Counted from the stretch's first letter, positions 34,969 to 44,663 are shown. The stretch: DNA of 64,000 nt from an uncultured Sphingorhabdus sp. (GCA_937873665.1 CALMYW010000105.1:19622-83621); one strand, 5' to 3'. A program made the numbers and translations. The notes: generated by a model from the sequence alone, not told the origin.

Positions 34969-35740
34969 GCAGCGCAACCCGATCGGCCTGATTTTCGGGC
35001 AGATCCTGTTTGGCGCGCGCCTGTTGCTGATGGCCGCATCGCTTCTGGTCGGGCTGCTCCTCCACAATATCTGGCGCCTGTTTCGCCAGCCATCACCCTG
35101 GCCACGACTTTTCCTGCTGTCGATTAGCTGGACCGCCGGTATTGCGACCGCAACCAGCGGTCAGCGCATCCGAAAAAATGTCTTCTACGCAGCAAACCAT
35201 CATAGCTGGATCGATATTCCAGTGATTTCTGGCGTCACCGGCTGCACCTTTGTCGCCAATGACGGGATCGAAAAATGGCCGCTGATCGGCTGGCTGTGCA
35301 CGATCAACAACACTATCTTTGTCAGCCGCGAAAACCGTTTGAGCGTCGGCGATCAGGTCGACGATTTGCGCGAAGCGATGAGCGGCGAGCAACCTGTCAC
35401 GATCTTCCCCGAAGGCACCACGCATGATGGCTCCGGCTTGCTCCCCTTCAAACCCTCGCTTTTTGCCGCGCTTGTTCCGCCTCCTGAAGGCATGATGGTG
35501 CAGCCGGTATTCCTCACCTATGGCGAACATACGCGTCGCCTATCCTGGGTGGGCGAAGAGGGCATTGTCGAAAATTTCTGGCGGATCATGACCTATGTGA
35601 TGCCCGTCACCGCGACACTCCATTTTCTGGAACCGTTCGATCCATCCCACTACCCCGATCGCAAGGCGATTTCGGCGGAAGTGCGGCATCGCATCACGGA
35701 GGCAATGCAGGCTGGCGACCACTATAGGCGCGATGTATAG
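34946..35740 (+). CDS. plsC: 1-acyl-sn-glycerol-3-phosphate acyltransferase family protein (PlsC)
   Basis: A 264-residue membrane-associated acyltransferase, probably adding the second acyl chain in phospholipid synthesis. The catalytic HX4D is in NHHSWID, and the substrate motif is IFPEGTTHDG. One membrane helix lies at about residues 25-45. The frame begins with TTG at 34946, overlapping fur by 23 bases; no better start precedes the first helix. Other lyso-lipid acyltransferases (ornithine-lipid OlsA type) share these motifs, so the exact substrate is open. Confidence 0.87.
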   Translation: MHSAATIKQRNPIGLIFGQILFGARLLLMAASLLVGLLLHNIWRLFRQPSPWPRLFLLSISWTAGIATATSGQRIRKNVFYAANHHSWIDIPVISGVTGCTFVANDGIEKWPLIGWLCTINNTIFVSRENRLSVGDQVDDLREAMSGEQPVTIFPEGTTHDGSGLLPFKPSLFAALVPPPEGMMVQPVFLTYGEHTRRLSWVGEEGIVENFWRIMTYVMPVTATLHFLEPFDPSHYPDRKAISAEVRHRITEAMQAGDHYRRDV

Positions 35741-35749
35741 CGCCGCTCC

Positions 35750-37066
35750 ATGAGCAACGAGTCGCCCAAGACCTTTCACGTCAAAAATTACGGCTGCCAG
35801 ATGAACGTCTATGATGGCGAGCGCATGGCAGAGATGTTTGCCGCGCGCGGCATGGAGGCGTCGGACAAGGAGGATGCCGACCTTGTCATCCTCAATACCT
35901 GCCATATCCGTGAGAAAGCGGCCGAGAAAGTCTATTCCGAAATCGGTCGGCTGCGCCGCAAGGATGGCAGTTCGCCGGTGATCGCCGTGGCTGGCTGTGT
36001 CGCGCAGGCCGAAGGCGGAGAAATCAGCCGCCGCGCCAGCGAAGTTGACATCGTCGTCGGCCCACAGGCGTATCACAAACTGCCCGACATGGTTGCTGCC
36101 GTCGCCAAGGGCGAAAGCACGGTTGACCTGGGCTTGCCCGGGCTCGACAAGTTCGCCGCCCTGCCCAAGCGCCGCAAGACCGGACCAACCGCCTTCCTGA
36201 CCGTGCAGGAAGGCTGCGACAAATTCTGCACCTATTGTGTGGTGCCCTATACGCGCGGCGCTGAAATCAGCCGTCCCTTCGCCGAACTGGTCGATGAAGC
36301 CAAAGCGCTGGTCGATGCGGGGGCGAAGGAAATCACCCTGCTGGGCCAGAATGTGAACGCTTGGGGTGATGGTGAACAGGATCTGGGAACATTGATCCGC
36401 GCGCTCGACCGAATCGATGGCTTGCACCGCATCCGCTATATGACCAGTCATCCCAACGACATGACCGACGGGCTGATTGCCGCGCATGGCGATGTCGAAA
36501 AGCTGATGCCTTATCTGCACCTCCCGGTGCAGGCGGGCAATGACCGCATATTGAAAGCCATGAACCGCAGCCACAGCCGTGAGAGTTATTTGCGGATCAT
36601 CGAAAAGGTGCGCGCGGTACGCCCCGATATCGCGCTGTCTGGCGATTTCATCGTTGGCTTCCCCGGCGAGACCGACGCCGAGTTTGAAGACACGCTGAGC
36701 ATCGTGCGCGAGACAGTCTATTCCTACGCATACTCTTTCAAATACAGCCCCCGCCCGGGCACGCCTGCCGCAACGATGGACGGACAGATTGCGCCCGAAG
36801 TGGCGGACGAACGGCTGCAAAGGCTGCAGGCATTGATCAGCGAGCAGCAGGCGGCTTTCAACCGCGGCACTCTAGGCAAACGCACATCGGTGTTGCTCGA
36901 AAAGCCCGGCAAGCTCGAAGGCCAGCTGATTGGCAAGTCGCCCTGGCTACAATCTGTGCATATCTTGGCACCGGGGCTTTCCATCGGCGATATTGTCGAT
37001 GTAGATATAGTCGAAGCCGGTCCACTGAGTCTCAAGGGAGAGTTATTGATGCAGGTCGCAGCCTGA
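35750..37066 (+). CDS. miaB: tRNA-2-methylthio-N6-isopentenyladenosine synthase MiaB
   Basis: Radical SAM methylthiotransferase that modifies A37 in tRNAs. The 438-residue product has the N-terminal 4Fe-4S Cys set ([29 protein letters not shown]), the radical SAM motif CDKFCTYC, and a C-terminal TRAM domain. Directly followed by phoH, the common miaB-phoH-ybeY-corC order. Confidence 0.97.
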   Translation: MSNESPKTFHVKNYGCQMNVYDGERMAEMFAARGMEASDKEDADLVILNTCHIREKAAEKVYSEIGRLRRKDGSSPVIAVAGCVAQAEGGEISRRASEVDIVVGPQAYHKLPDMVAAVAKGESTVDLGLPGLDKFAALPKRRKTGPTAFLTVQEGCDKFCTYCVVPYTRGAEISRPFAELVDEAKALVDAGAKEITLLGQNVNAWGDGEQDLGTLIRALDRIDGLHRIRYMTSHPNDMTDGLIAAHGDVEKLMPYLHLPVQAGNDRILKAMNRSHSRESYLRIIEKVRAVRPDIALSGDFIVGFPGETDAEFEDTLSIVRETVYSYAYSFKYSPRPGTPAATMDGQIAPEVADERLQRLQALISEQQAAFNRGTLGKRTSVLLEKPGKLEGQLIGKSPWLQSVHILAPGLSIGDIVDVDIVEAGPLSLKGELLMQVAA

Positions 37067-38062
37067 ATGGCGAAAAAAGCCCAAGCGCAAGCCGGCGATA
37101 TGTCGCGGCTCGAAATCACCTTCGACCGCCCGCACCTCATCAATACCGTATTCGGCGAATTTGATCGCAATTTGGTCGCCATTGAGAACCGGCTGGGAGT
37201 CTATATTTCAGCGCGCGGCAACCGGGTGCAGATTGAGGGCGAGGCAGGAGCAATCGCCCGCGCCCGCGATGTCCTGAACGATATTTACAGCCGCGTGATG
37301 CGCGGCGAGGAGATTGACCCTGAAGCTGTGCAAGCGATCATTTCGATGAGCGCCGAACCGACACTCGACGGTATTGTCCGCAAGGATGCCGACGGCGCCC
37401 CCGAGGTGATGATCCGCACCCGCAAGAAAACGCTGGTGCCGCGATCGGCCACGCAGGTGCCCTATATGCACGCGCTGGCGCGCGACGAGATTATCTTCGC
37501 GCTCGGCCCGGCAGGAACGGGCAAGACCTATCTTGCGGTGGCGCAGGCGGTAGCGATGCTGATTACCGGGGCGGTTGACCGGCTCATCCTGTCACGCCCT
37601 GCGGTTGAAGCGGGCGAACGGCTGGGCTTCCTTCCCGGCGACATGAAGGAAAAGGTCGATCCCTATCTCCGCCCGATTTACGACGCGCTGCATGACACTT
37701 TGCCGGTCGAGCAGGTCGAGCGGCGGATCGCCAGCGGTGAGATTGAAATCGCCCCCCTCGCGTTCATGCGCGGGCGCACGCTTTCCAACGCCTTCATCAT
37801 CCTCGACGAGGCGCAGAACACCACGCCTGCGCAGATGAAGATGTTCCTCACCCGTTTTGGCATGGACAGCCGCATGGTGATCTGCGGCGACCCCAATCAG
37901 GTCGATATTCCCGGTGGCGCGACCTATTCGGGGCTGAATGATGCAGTGCAGCGGCTCGAAGGCGTCGAAGGCATAACCACCATCCGCTTCAACAGCAGCG
38001 ACGTTGTCCGCCACCCGCTGGTCGGTCGCATTGTCGATGCTTATGAGGGGCCAAATGCTTGA
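37067..38062 (+). CDS. phoH: PhoH-like ATPase
   Basis: A 331-residue PhoH-family ATPase linked to RNA metabolism by its frequent pairing with ybeY. An N-terminal KH-like region (about 1-100) precedes the P-loop [11 protein letters not shown] near residue 146 and the Walker [16 protein letters not shown]. It begins one base after the miaB stop and overlaps ybeY by 8 bases. Confidence 0.95.
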   Translation: MAKKAQAQAGDMSRLEITFDRPHLINTVFGEFDRNLVAIENRLGVYISARGNRVQIEGEAGAIARARDVLNDIYSRVMRGEEIDPEAVQAIISMSAEPTLDGIVRKDADGAPEVMIRTRKKTLVPRSATQVPYMHALARDEIIFALGPAGTGKTYLAVAQAVAMLITGAVDRLILSRPAVEAGERLGFLPGDMKEKVDPYLRPIYDALHDTLPVEQVERRIASGEIEIAPLAFMRGRTLSNAFIILDEAQNTTPAQMKMFLTRFGMDSRMVICGDPNQVDIPGGATYSGLNDAVQRLEGVEGITTIRFNSSDVVRHPLVGRIVDAYEGPNA

Positions 38063-38645
38063 GGTCGACATCGACCGGACGCGCGATTGGGATGGCCAGA
38101 TTGACTGGGATCGAATAGCGGAAGACGCAGTAAAGGCAGCTTTTTCAGTATCATCGCATGGCGATTTGGCGGATGCGCCTTTCAAAATGTCGATCAGCAT
38201 ACAACTGTCGGATGATCAAGAAGTGCATGAACTCAATCGTAATTGGCGGGGTAAGGACAAGCCCACCAATGTGCTGAGTTTTCCGATGCTCGAATCCGAC
38301 GAACTGGCAGCGTTGCTTTCTCCCCTCCCCTTCAGGGGAGGGGTCGGGGGTGGGGCTGCTCAGCCCTTGCGCGACATCGGACAGCCCCACCCCAACCCCT
38401 CCCCTGAAGGGGAGGGGCTAGAAGTGCTGCTCGGTGATATGATATTGGCCTATGGTGTCTGCGCATCCGAAGCCGAGGACAAGGCCATCCCGCTGACGCG
38501 GCACGTAAGCCACCTGATCGTCCACGGCACGCTGCACCTTCTAGGGCTCGACCATATCGATGAAGCAGAGGCCGAGCATATGGAGGCACTGGAGGTAAAA
38601 GCGCTTGCATCGCTGGGCATCGCCAATCCATATAGCGACCATTGA
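38055..38645 (+). CDS. ybeY: Endoribonuclease YbeY with in-frame repeat insertion
   Basis: Single-strand-specific endoribonuclease for 16S rRNA maturation and ribosome quality control. The 196-residue product has the metal site HLIVHGTLHLLGLDH near its C terminus and the conserved NRNWRGKDKPTNVLSFP before it. Between VLSFP and the LLGDMILAY segment, where family members have a short loop, about 37 extra residues rich in Gly and Pro are encoded by a 96-bp palindromic repeat (38322-38417). The frame stays open through it, so the protein is probably functional with a loop insertion. Confidence 0.93.
   Translation: MLEVDIDRTRDWDGQIDWDRIAEDAVKAAFSVSSHGDLADAPFKMSISIQLSDDQEVHELNRNWRGKDKPTNVLSFPMLESDELAALLSPLPFRGGVGGGAAQPLRDIGQPHPNPSPEGEGLEVLLGDMILAYGVCASEAEDKAIPLTRHVSHLIVHGTLHLLGLDHIDEAEAEHMEALEVKALASLGIANPYSDH
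38322..38417. repeat. 96-bp palindromic repeat element inside ybeY, copy 2
   Basis: Left arm 38322-38358 and right arm 38382-38417 are near-exact reverse complements; each arm is itself a hairpin (CCCCTCCCC-TTCA-GGGGAGGGG). The size, 96 bp, equals that of the element at 28047-28142 and is a multiple of three, so translation continues. It adds about 32 residues to the YbeY loop. Confidence 0.92.
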
Positions 38646-38674
38646 AAACAGCCGGAGGCAGCATAGCCAACCCC

Positions 38675-39610
38675 ATGACGGAGGGCGATAGTAGTAGCGG
38701 TTTACGACCCCGCAAGGACGAAACCGAGGAAGGACGAATATGGCAGCGGCTGAAGTCGCTTCTATTCGGACGCAATCATGAGCCGACGCTGCGCGAGCAG
38801 CTCGAAGAAAAAATCGCTGAACATGAAGAAGATGTAGAGGAAGGCGACGCTCCTGAAGACGAGGGCGACCTGTCAGCTCCCGAGCGTCTGATGCTGCGCA
38901 ACCTGCTCCATTTCTCGGAAAACCGCGTCGATGATGTCATGGTGCCGCGCAGCGACATTCTTGGCCTGCGCGAGGATGCCAGTTTCGACGAAGCGGTCGC
39001 CGCCTTTGCCGAACATGGCCATAGCCGCATGCCGGTTTACAAGGACACGCTCGATAACATCACCGGCATGATCCATGTGAAGGATATCTTTGCCGTACTG
39101 GCTGAGGGCAAGGAAAAACCTGACAGTCTGGAGGCTTTCATCCGCCAGCCGCGCTATGTGCCGCAAAGCATGGGGGCTATCGAGCTGCTCGACGAAATGC
39201 GTCGGACGCGGACGCACCTCGCAATCGTGATCGACGAATATTCAGGCACCGAAGGCCTAGTGACAATCGAAGATCTGGTCGAGGAAATTGTCGGCGAGAT
39301 CGAAGACGAGCATGACGATGAACCGGAGGCGCTGTTCACCGAGACCGCGCCGGGTATCTGGGAAGCAGATGCGCGCACGGAACTGGACGACCTTGCCGAA
39401 GCCCTCGACGAAAAACTCGCGGATGTGGACGAGGATGTCGACACCATTGGCGGCCTGGCCTTTGTGATTGCCGGACAGGTTCCCAACATCGGCGACATAT
39501 TGGTCCACGAGGAAAGCGACTGGAAGATCGAGATACTCGAAGGCGATGATCGCCGGGTGACGCGTGTGCGGCTATATCGGCCGGAGGTGGTTGGCGCGGC
39601 GGCGGGGTAA
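38675..39610 (+). CDS. CorC-type hemolysin/CBS-domain protein
   Basis: A 311-residue cytoplasmic protein with an acidic N terminus, two CBS domains (MVPRSDILGL at about 90 to IRQPRYVPQS at about 170; THLAIVIDEYSGTEGLVT) and the C-terminal CorC/HlyC domain. CorC proteins are linked to Mg2+/Co2+ efflux. It follows ybeY, the usual order. An in-frame TTG at 38642 overlapping the ybeY stop is an alternative start; the ATG was preferred because homologues start with a short polar leader. Confidence 0.88.
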   Translation: MTEGDSSSGLRPRKDETEEGRIWQRLKSLLFGRNHEPTLREQLEEKIAEHEEDVEEGDAPEDEGDLSAPERLMLRNLLHFSENRVDDVMVPRSDILGLREDASFDEAVAAFAEHGHSRMPVYKDTLDNITGMIHVKDIFAVLAEGKEKPDSLEAFIRQPRYVPQSMGAIELLDEMRRTRTHLAIVIDEYSGTEGLVTIEDLVEEIVGEIEDEHDDEPEALFTETAPGIWEADARTELDDLAEALDEKLADVDEDVDTIGGLAFVIAGQVPNIGDILVHEESDWKIEILEGDDRRVTRVRLYRPEVVGAAAG

Positions 39611-39630
39611 CTAACCCTTTCCAGCTATCA

Positions 39631-39712
39631 CCGTAGCCCTGAGCCTGTCGAAGGGCGCCTATCAGCGTCAATGCAAACCTTGAGACGCCCTTCGACAGGC
39701 TCAGGGCTGCGG
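39631..39712. repeat. 82-bp palindromic repeat element between convergent genes
   Basis: 27-bp arms at 39631-39657 and 39686-39712 differ at one base; the core GCCCTGAGCCTGTCGAAGGGC matches the element at 29108. It lies between the convergent corC and msrA genes, where its hairpin plus the following A run (T run on the minus strand for msrA? no, on plus it is A) cannot be a classic terminator for both; on the plus strand the right end is followed by TAAAAAAA. Confidence 0.9.
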
Positions 39713-39724
39713 TAAAAAAACGCG

Positions 39725-40330
39725 TTACTTAGCCCAAACCTCCGCCAGTCGATCATCTCTTCCGCAACGGCTGCGGTAATAGCGGTAGCGGATCGGGTTC
39801 TTTTTATAATAATCCTGATGGTAATCTTCGGCGCGGTAGAAAGCGCTGCGTGCCACTATTTTGGTTGCCAGATCGCGTTTGAAGAAGCCCACCAAATAGT
39901 CGAACGAAGCTTTTGCTGCCTTCTGTTCGGCAGCACCTTGCGGAAAGATCGCGGCGCGATAGCTCTCGCCCTTGTCGCAAAACTGTCCTGCTGCGTCGAA
40001 TGGATCGACATTCTTCCAGAAGACCGAAATCAGTTCGGAATATTTCACCTTCACCGGATCGTAGGTAACCAGCACCGCTTCGTAATGACCTGTTCCACCG
40101 GCGCTCACCTGCTCATAGGCCGGGTTCCGCACCCGACCGCCAGTGTAACCGGATACGACATCAATCACGCCGTCGACCTTCTCGAAATCGGCCTCGGCGC
40201 ACCAGAAACATCCCATCGCAAAGACGGCGGTTGCAGTTTCGGTCTTTCCGCGCACTTCGGAAGCGCTCGCCAACGCAAAGAGGAGCATGGCCGAAAACAT
40301 GGCGACGGCAATTTGACTCAGCTTTTTCAT
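39725..40330 (-). CDS. msrA: Peptide methionine sulfoxide reductase MsrA, exported form
   Basis: Reduces S-methionine sulfoxide in proteins. The 201-residue product has the catalytic Cys in GCFWCAE and the TGHYEAVLVTYDP segment. The first about 25 residues (MKKLSQIAVAMFSAMLLFAL, then ASASEVRG) form a signal peptide, so it should work in the periplasm. The ATG at 40330 is chosen over the adjacent one at 40333 because AGAGG is then at proper distance. Ends with a basic tail possibly containing a resolving Cys (SRCGRDD). Confidence 0.92.
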   Translation of the reverse strand: MKKLSQIAVAMFSAMLLFALASASEVRGKTETATAVFAMGCFWCAEADFEKVDGVIDVVSGYTGGRVRNPAYEQVSAGGTGHYEAVLVTYDPVKVKYSELISVFWKNVDPFDAAGQFCDKGESYRAAIFPQGAAEQKAAKASFDYLVGFFKRDLATKIVARSAFYRAEDYHQDYYKKNPIRYRYYRSRCGRDDRLAEVWAK

Positions 40331-40364
40331 CATAGCCTCTGGTTCGCCTCGATTGACCTTAAAG

Positions 40365-41054
40365 TTACGCCTCGCCCTGACTTTCAAGCAACTGGCGCGC
40401 ACGCCAGCGCCAATGAAGGGCAAGTGTCTCCATTTCCGCCAATTCGCGCAATGCGGTATTTGCCCCGTCCATTCGGTGCATACCGCCGATTAACAACTGA
40501 AACGCGCGCTCGACGGTCCAGCCATGCCGCGCGCGTTCCACTTGTTCGATGCTGTCATCGGGCTTGATATGGCCGACTTCCATCACCCTGAAATAATAGC
40601 CGCTGCGGCCGGTTTGAACGACTGCAGCCATTATGCCTTTCATTCCAAAATGATGGTCTAATTTCCAGCAAGGCTGCCGACCTTGGCTGATCTCGACCAA
40701 CGCCTCACCAATCCGGAAGCGGTCGCCAATCTGGACACGGTCTTCGGTCATTTCCAACGCCGAGATATTCTCGCCAAAACCGCCCAAGCGGCCAAGATGC
40801 GGGTGAGGTTCACGCCCGGCTTTGGCAAAATCGGCCTCCCAAAGCGGATAATGCTCGCCCGGGTAGAAATGCACTGCCTTATCCTCACCGCCATGCACAG
40901 TCGGGTCGCCGACGCGATCCCCCTCAAATCCGGTGAAGGTCAGATAAACCGGATGGTCGACCGAAAGGCGCGAGCCGATGGAACTGTCTTCCCCCTCGCC
41001 TCTGAACGAAACGGGTTTGCCGATTAACAAGGCTTCGATGTTCGTTTTGATCAT
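40365..41054 (-). CDS. MOSC domain protein (YiiM-like)
   Basis: A 229-residue protein with a MOSC domain, named for the molybdenum cofactor sulfurase C terminus. YiiM-type members use molybdenum cofactor to reduce N-hydroxylated compounds. Landmarks are GFEGDRVGDPTVHGGEDKAV, HFYPGEHY, the GENIS segment and the conserved Cys in GRQPCWKLDHHFG, the expected molybdenum ligand. A C-terminal helical (3-alpha) domain follows at about 165-229. The start at MIKTNIEAL is used; the open frame extends further into the divergent promoter region but is not supported there. Confidence 0.87.
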   Translation of the reverse strand: MIKTNIEALLIGKPVSFRGEGEDSSIGSRLSVDHPVYLTFTGFEGDRVGDPTVHGGEDKAVHFYPGEHYPLWEADFAKAGREPHPHLGRLGGFGENISALEMTEDRVQIGDRFRIGEALVEISQGRQPCWKLDHHFGMKGIMAAVVQTGRSGYYFRVMEVGHIKPDDSIEQVERARHGWTVERAFQLLIGGMHRMDGANTALRELAEMETLALHWRWRARQLLESQGEA

Positions 41055-41124
41055 GCCAGAGCTTAACCGTCCGGTCACGGCTTGGCCATTGGCAATCGCG
41101 CCCGCGATGTCTAATAGGCTGCGG

Positions 41125-42288
41125 ATGCAGACGGCGGACCTTCGCATTGCCCTGTTTAGCGGCAATTATAATTATGTGCGCGATGGCGCAAACCAGGCAC
41201 TCAACCGGCTGGTGGGGTATTTGCTGCGCCAAGGCGCGCAGGTGCGGGTCTATTCTCCTACCGTCGACGAACCTGCCTTCCCGCCCACCGGCGATTTGGT
41301 CAGCGTACCGTCGATGGCGATCCCAAACCGCCCCGAATATCGCATTCCACTGGCGCTTTCCGGCGCAGTAAAGCGTGATCTGGAAGCCTTCGCGCCCAAT
41401 GTCGTGCATATCTCCAGCCCGGACCGGGTTGCGCGCAAGGCGGTGAAATGGGCGCGTAAACGCAATTTGCCGGTGCTCGCCTCGGTGCACACGCGGTTCG
41501 AAACCTATTTCCGTTATTACAACATGTCGTTCCTCGAACCGTTGGTTGAAGCTTGGTTGCGCACGCTTTACCGGAAATGCGATGCGCTGGTCGCACCATC
41601 GGAATCGATGGCACAGGTGCTTCGCCAACAGCGGATGAATTACGATATCGATATCTGGTCGCGTGGCGTTGATCGCGACATATTCGATCCCTCTCGCCGA
41701 GACCTGCAATGGCGCAATGAATTGGGCATAGCCGACGATATGCCGGTCATTGGATTTCTGGGCCGTTTAGTCATGGAAAAGGGCCTCGACGTGTTTTCCG
41801 ACTCCATCGACCAGCTCAACCGTCGCAATGTTAGGCATAAGGTGCTGGTTATCGGCGAAGGCCCGGCGCGCGGCTGGTTCGAAAGCCGCCTGCCAGACGC
41901 CGCCTTTGTCGGCTTCCAGGGCGGTGCCGATCTGGCGCGCGCAGTCGCCAGCATGGACATATTGTTCAACCCCAGCGTCACCGAAACCTTTGGCAATGTG
42001 ACGCTGGAGGCGATGGCTTGCGGCCTACCGGTTGTCGCGGCAAAAGCCACCGGCAGCCAAAGCTTGGTCGATGACAACCGCTCAGGGCGGCTTATCACCC
42101 CGGGCGCCATTGCTCAGTTTGCCGAGGCGTTGCGCAATTATTGTGAAGACCCGGCATTGCGTATGGAGCATGGCAAGGCCGGTGAACAACGCAGCCTCGA
42201 ATATAGCTGGGATGCGATCAATCAGGCCGTGGCCGATACCTATGTCCGGCTGGTCCGGCAACGTCGCACGGAGCTGACCAAGGCGTGA
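41125..42288 (+). CDS. Glycosyltransferase family 4 (GT-B fold)
   Basis: A 387-residue cytosolic glycosyltransferase, probably transferring a sugar from a nucleotide-sugar to a lipid or glycan. N-terminal acceptor domain with YNYVRDGANQALNRL; C-terminal donor domain with FLGRLVMEKGLDVF and the EX7E motif in ETFGNVTLEAMACGLPVV. It resembles mannosyltransferases acting on glycolipids, but the sugar is not readable. ATGs at 41107 and 41125 are both possible; the later is preferred. Ends in a GTGA overlap with rarA. Confidence 0.85.
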   Translation: MQTADLRIALFSGNYNYVRDGANQALNRLVGYLLRQGAQVRVYSPTVDEPAFPPTGDLVSVPSMAIPNRPEYRIPLALSGAVKRDLEAFAPNVVHISSPDRVARKAVKWARKRNLPVLASVHTRFETYFRYYNMSFLEPLVEAWLRTLYRKCDALVAPSESMAQVLRQQRMNYDIDIWSRGVDRDIFDPSRRDLQWRNELGIADDMPVIGFLGRLVMEKGLDVFSDSIDQLNRRNVRHKVLVIGEGPARGWFESRLPDAAFVGFQGGADLARAVASMDILFNPSVTETFGNVTLEAMACGLPVVAAKATGSQSLVDDNRSGRLITPGAIAQFAEALRNYCEDPALRMEHGKAGEQRSLEYSWDAINQAVADTYVRLVRQRRTELTKA

Positions 42289-43607
42289 GCGACCTTTTCG
42301 GCGCCCCGTCCCCAACCCGTCCCGAAACTGTTTCGGCACATTCGCCGCTTGCCGATCGGATACGCCCGCAGTCGCTTTCGGAAGTTGTAGGGCAGGAGCA
42401 TCTGACTGGGCCTGATGGGGCCATCGGTCGCATGGTCGCCGCCGGGCGATTGTCCTCAATGATCCTGTGGGGGCCGCCGGGAACAGGAAAAACCAGCATC
42501 GCGCGTCTTTTGGCCGACGCGGTTGGCATGCATTATATGGCGGTTTCGGCGGTTTTTTCGGGCGTCGCCGATCTGAAAAAGGCCTTTGCCGAGGCCGAAC
42601 AGGTAGCGCGCACCGGCAAAGCCACATTGCTGTTCGTCGACGAAATCCACCGTTTCAATCGCGCGCAGCAGGACGGATTTCTGCCCTTTGTCGAGCGTGG
42701 CATTGTCACACTTGTTGGCGCGACCACTGAAAATCCCAGTTTCGAACTGAACGCCGCATTGCTCAGCCGGGCGCAGGTGCTGGTATTGAAACGCCTTGAT
42801 GAGGCCGCCCTTCTCAAACTCTTCGAACGTGCCGAAGCCGTCGAAGGAAAGCCCCTGCCCCTCACCGGCGATGCGCGCTTGGCTCTGATTGCGAGTGCGG
42901 ACGGCGACGGTCGGTTCCTGCTCAACCAGGCCGAAACGCTATTCGCCATCGCGCCGCCAGACGCCCCCTTGGACCCTCAGGCCATGGCCGCCCTGCTCCA
43001 TCGCCGGATGCCGGTTTATGACAAGGACCGTGAGGGGCATTACAATCTCATTTCGGCCCTGCACAAATCGATGCGCGGTTCAGACCCGCAGGCCGCGCTC
43101 TATTGGCTGGCGAGGATGCTGGTTGCGGGCGAAGAACCGCTCTATGTGCTCCGTCGCATCACCCGTTTTGCAGTTGAGGATGTTGGCCTCGCCGATCCGC
43201 GGGCGCTCGAACAATGCATCGCGGCCAAGGATGCCTATGAATTTCTGGGATCTCCGGAAGGTGAATTGGCCATTGTCCAAGCCTGCCTCTATTGCGCCAC
43301 TGCGCCCAAATCGAACGCAGCTTACAAGGCCCAAAAAGCCGCATGGAAGCTGGCCAAAGAAACCGGTTCGTTGATGCCGCCAGCCAATATTCTGAACGCG
43401 CCGACCAAGCTGATGAAGGATATCGGCTATGGCCAAGGCTATGCCTATGACCATGACATTGAGGAAGGTTTTTCGGGTGCCAATTATTGGCCAGAGGAGA
43501 TGCAGCCAGCGGAACTTTACCGCCCTGTCCCGCGTGGACTGGAGGCCAAAATAGCCGAGCGCCTCGCTTATTGGGATGGCCTGCGCAGGGAGAGGAACAG
43601 CAAATGA
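42285..43607 (+). CDS. rarA: Replication-associated recombination protein A (RarA/MgsA)
   Basis: AAA+ ATPase acting at stalled replication forks. The 440-residue product has Walker A GPPGTGKTS near residue 62, Walker B LLFVDEIHRFNRAQQ, an arginine-finger region (LLSRAQVLVL) and the C-terminal MgsA domain with HYNLISALHKSMRGSDPQAA. GTG start overlapping the previous stop; its own stop overlaps the next gene by ATGA, so three genes are coupled. Confidence 0.95.
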   Translation: MSDLFGAPSPTRPETVSAHSPLADRIRPQSLSEVVGQEHLTGPDGAIGRMVAAGRLSSMILWGPPGTGKTSIARLLADAVGMHYMAVSAVFSGVADLKKAFAEAEQVARTGKATLLFVDEIHRFNRAQQDGFLPFVERGIVTLVGATTENPSFELNAALLSRAQVLVLKRLDEAALLKLFERAEAVEGKPLPLTGDARLALIASADGDGRFLLNQAETLFAIAPPDAPLDPQAMAALLHRRMPVYDKDREGHYNLISALHKSMRGSDPQAALYWLARMLVAGEEPLYVLRRITRFAVEDVGLADPRALEQCIAAKDAYEFLGSPEGELAIVQACLYCATAPKSNAAYKAQKAAWKLAKETGSLMPPANILNAPTKLMKDIGYGQGYAYDHDIEEGFSGANYWPEEMQPAELYRPVPRGLEAKIAERLAYWDGLRRERNSK

Positions 43608-44590
43608 GGTATCGCGCCGCCGTCTGTACGGCATTGACCGGACCCGAGAGCATCCGGATTGAGGAATGCGAACGCAAGCCGTTGCAACCCGGCGAGGTTC
43701 GTATTGCCATCAAGGCGGCGGGGCTCAATTTCCCCGACTTGCTGATGACTTACGGCAAATACCAGTTCCGCCCCGATCCGCCCTTCGTTCCGGGTATGGA
43801 ATTTTCGGGAGAAGTCATCGAGGTCGGCGCCGGTGTGACCAATTGGAAACCGGGCGATGGCGTGATGGGTGGCGGCAAGGGCGACTGTATTGCGGAAGAA
43901 GCGGTCGTTCCTGCCGCAGCTTTGGCAACCAAGCCCGATGCATTAAGCTGGGAAGAGGCAGCGTGCTGGCGCGCAGGCGGCGTTACTGCATGGCACGCGT
44001 TACACGACAAGGCTGCGCTCAAAGCAGGTGAGACCTTGCTGGTGCTGGGCGCCGCTGGCGGAGTCGGCATGGCGGCGGTTTCGCTCGGCAAATATATGGG
44101 GGCGATTGTCATCGGCACGGGTTCCAGCCCGGAAAAGCGCGCAGCTATCCTTGCGGCTGGCGCAGACCATGCGCTCGATCCGGCCGATCCGGACTTAGCG
44201 GCCAAGGTCAAGGAACTGACCGACGGCAAAGGCTGCGATGTCGTATTCGATCCTGTAGGAGGTGATCTGTCGATTACCGCAACACGCGCGATCGGATGGG
44301 GCGGACGTTTCCTGATTGTCGGCTTTGCCAGCGGCAGCACGCCCAGCTTCCCCGCCAACCATGCGCTAATCAAAGGATATAGCCTGATCGGCCTGCGCGC
44401 AGGTGAGGCCAGCCGCCGCGATCCGGAACTTGCGGCCAGAACATCCATCGAACTGAAGAAATTGGCTGAAGCAGGTGTCATGCGCCCGCATATTTCACAC
44501 CGCCTTCCGCTCGATCAAACCCGCGACGCATTGCTGGTGCTCGAACGGCGCGAGGCCATTGGCCGCGTCGTTTTAACCTTGGGCGATTGA
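43604..44590 (+). CDS. NADPH:quinone oxidoreductase-like MDR protein
   Basis: A 328-residue zinc-independent medium-chain dehydrogenase/reductase. N-terminal part with NFPDLLMTYGKYQFRP; cofactor domain with LVLGAAGGVGMAAVSLGKYM near residue 145 and DVVFDPVGG. The lack of zinc-binding Cys fits quinone oxidoreductase or acyl-CoA/enoyl reductase members. Its start overlaps the rarA stop by ATGA. Confidence 0.88.
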   Translation: MRYRAAVCTALTGPESIRIEECERKPLQPGEVRIAIKAAGLNFPDLLMTYGKYQFRPDPPFVPGMEFSGEVIEVGAGVTNWKPGDGVMGGGKGDCIAEEAVVPAAALATKPDALSWEEAACWRAGGVTAWHALHDKAALKAGETLLVLGAAGGVGMAAVSLGKYMGAIVIGTGSSPEKRAAILAAGADHALDPADPDLAAKVKELTDGKGCDVVFDPVGGDLSITATRAIGWGGRFLIVGFASGSTPSFPANHALIKGYSLIGLRAGEASRRDPELAARTSIELKKLAEAGVMRPHISHRLPLDQTRDALLVLERREAIGRVVLTLGD

Positions 44591-44615
44591 GCCCGGCAGG
44601 GTCGCGTAGCCGGGC
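44591..44615. terminator. GC-rich hairpin between convergent genes
   Basis: GCCCGGC at 44591-44597 pairs with GCCGGGC at 44609-44615 directly after the MDR stop. It has no T tract, so a weak or Rho-aided terminator is the most that can be said. Confidence 0.35.
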
Positions 44616-44663
44616 CCAATCGCAACGCTGAATGCTCCGCATACAAATGCAGGGCACTCCGGA

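Noticed and set aside
39631..39712. Palindromic element as a bidirectional terminator of corC and msrA
   Set aside because: The position fits, but the plus-strand 3' side is followed by A and not T, so it lacks the T run of an intrinsic terminator for corC; a loose role cannot be excluded.
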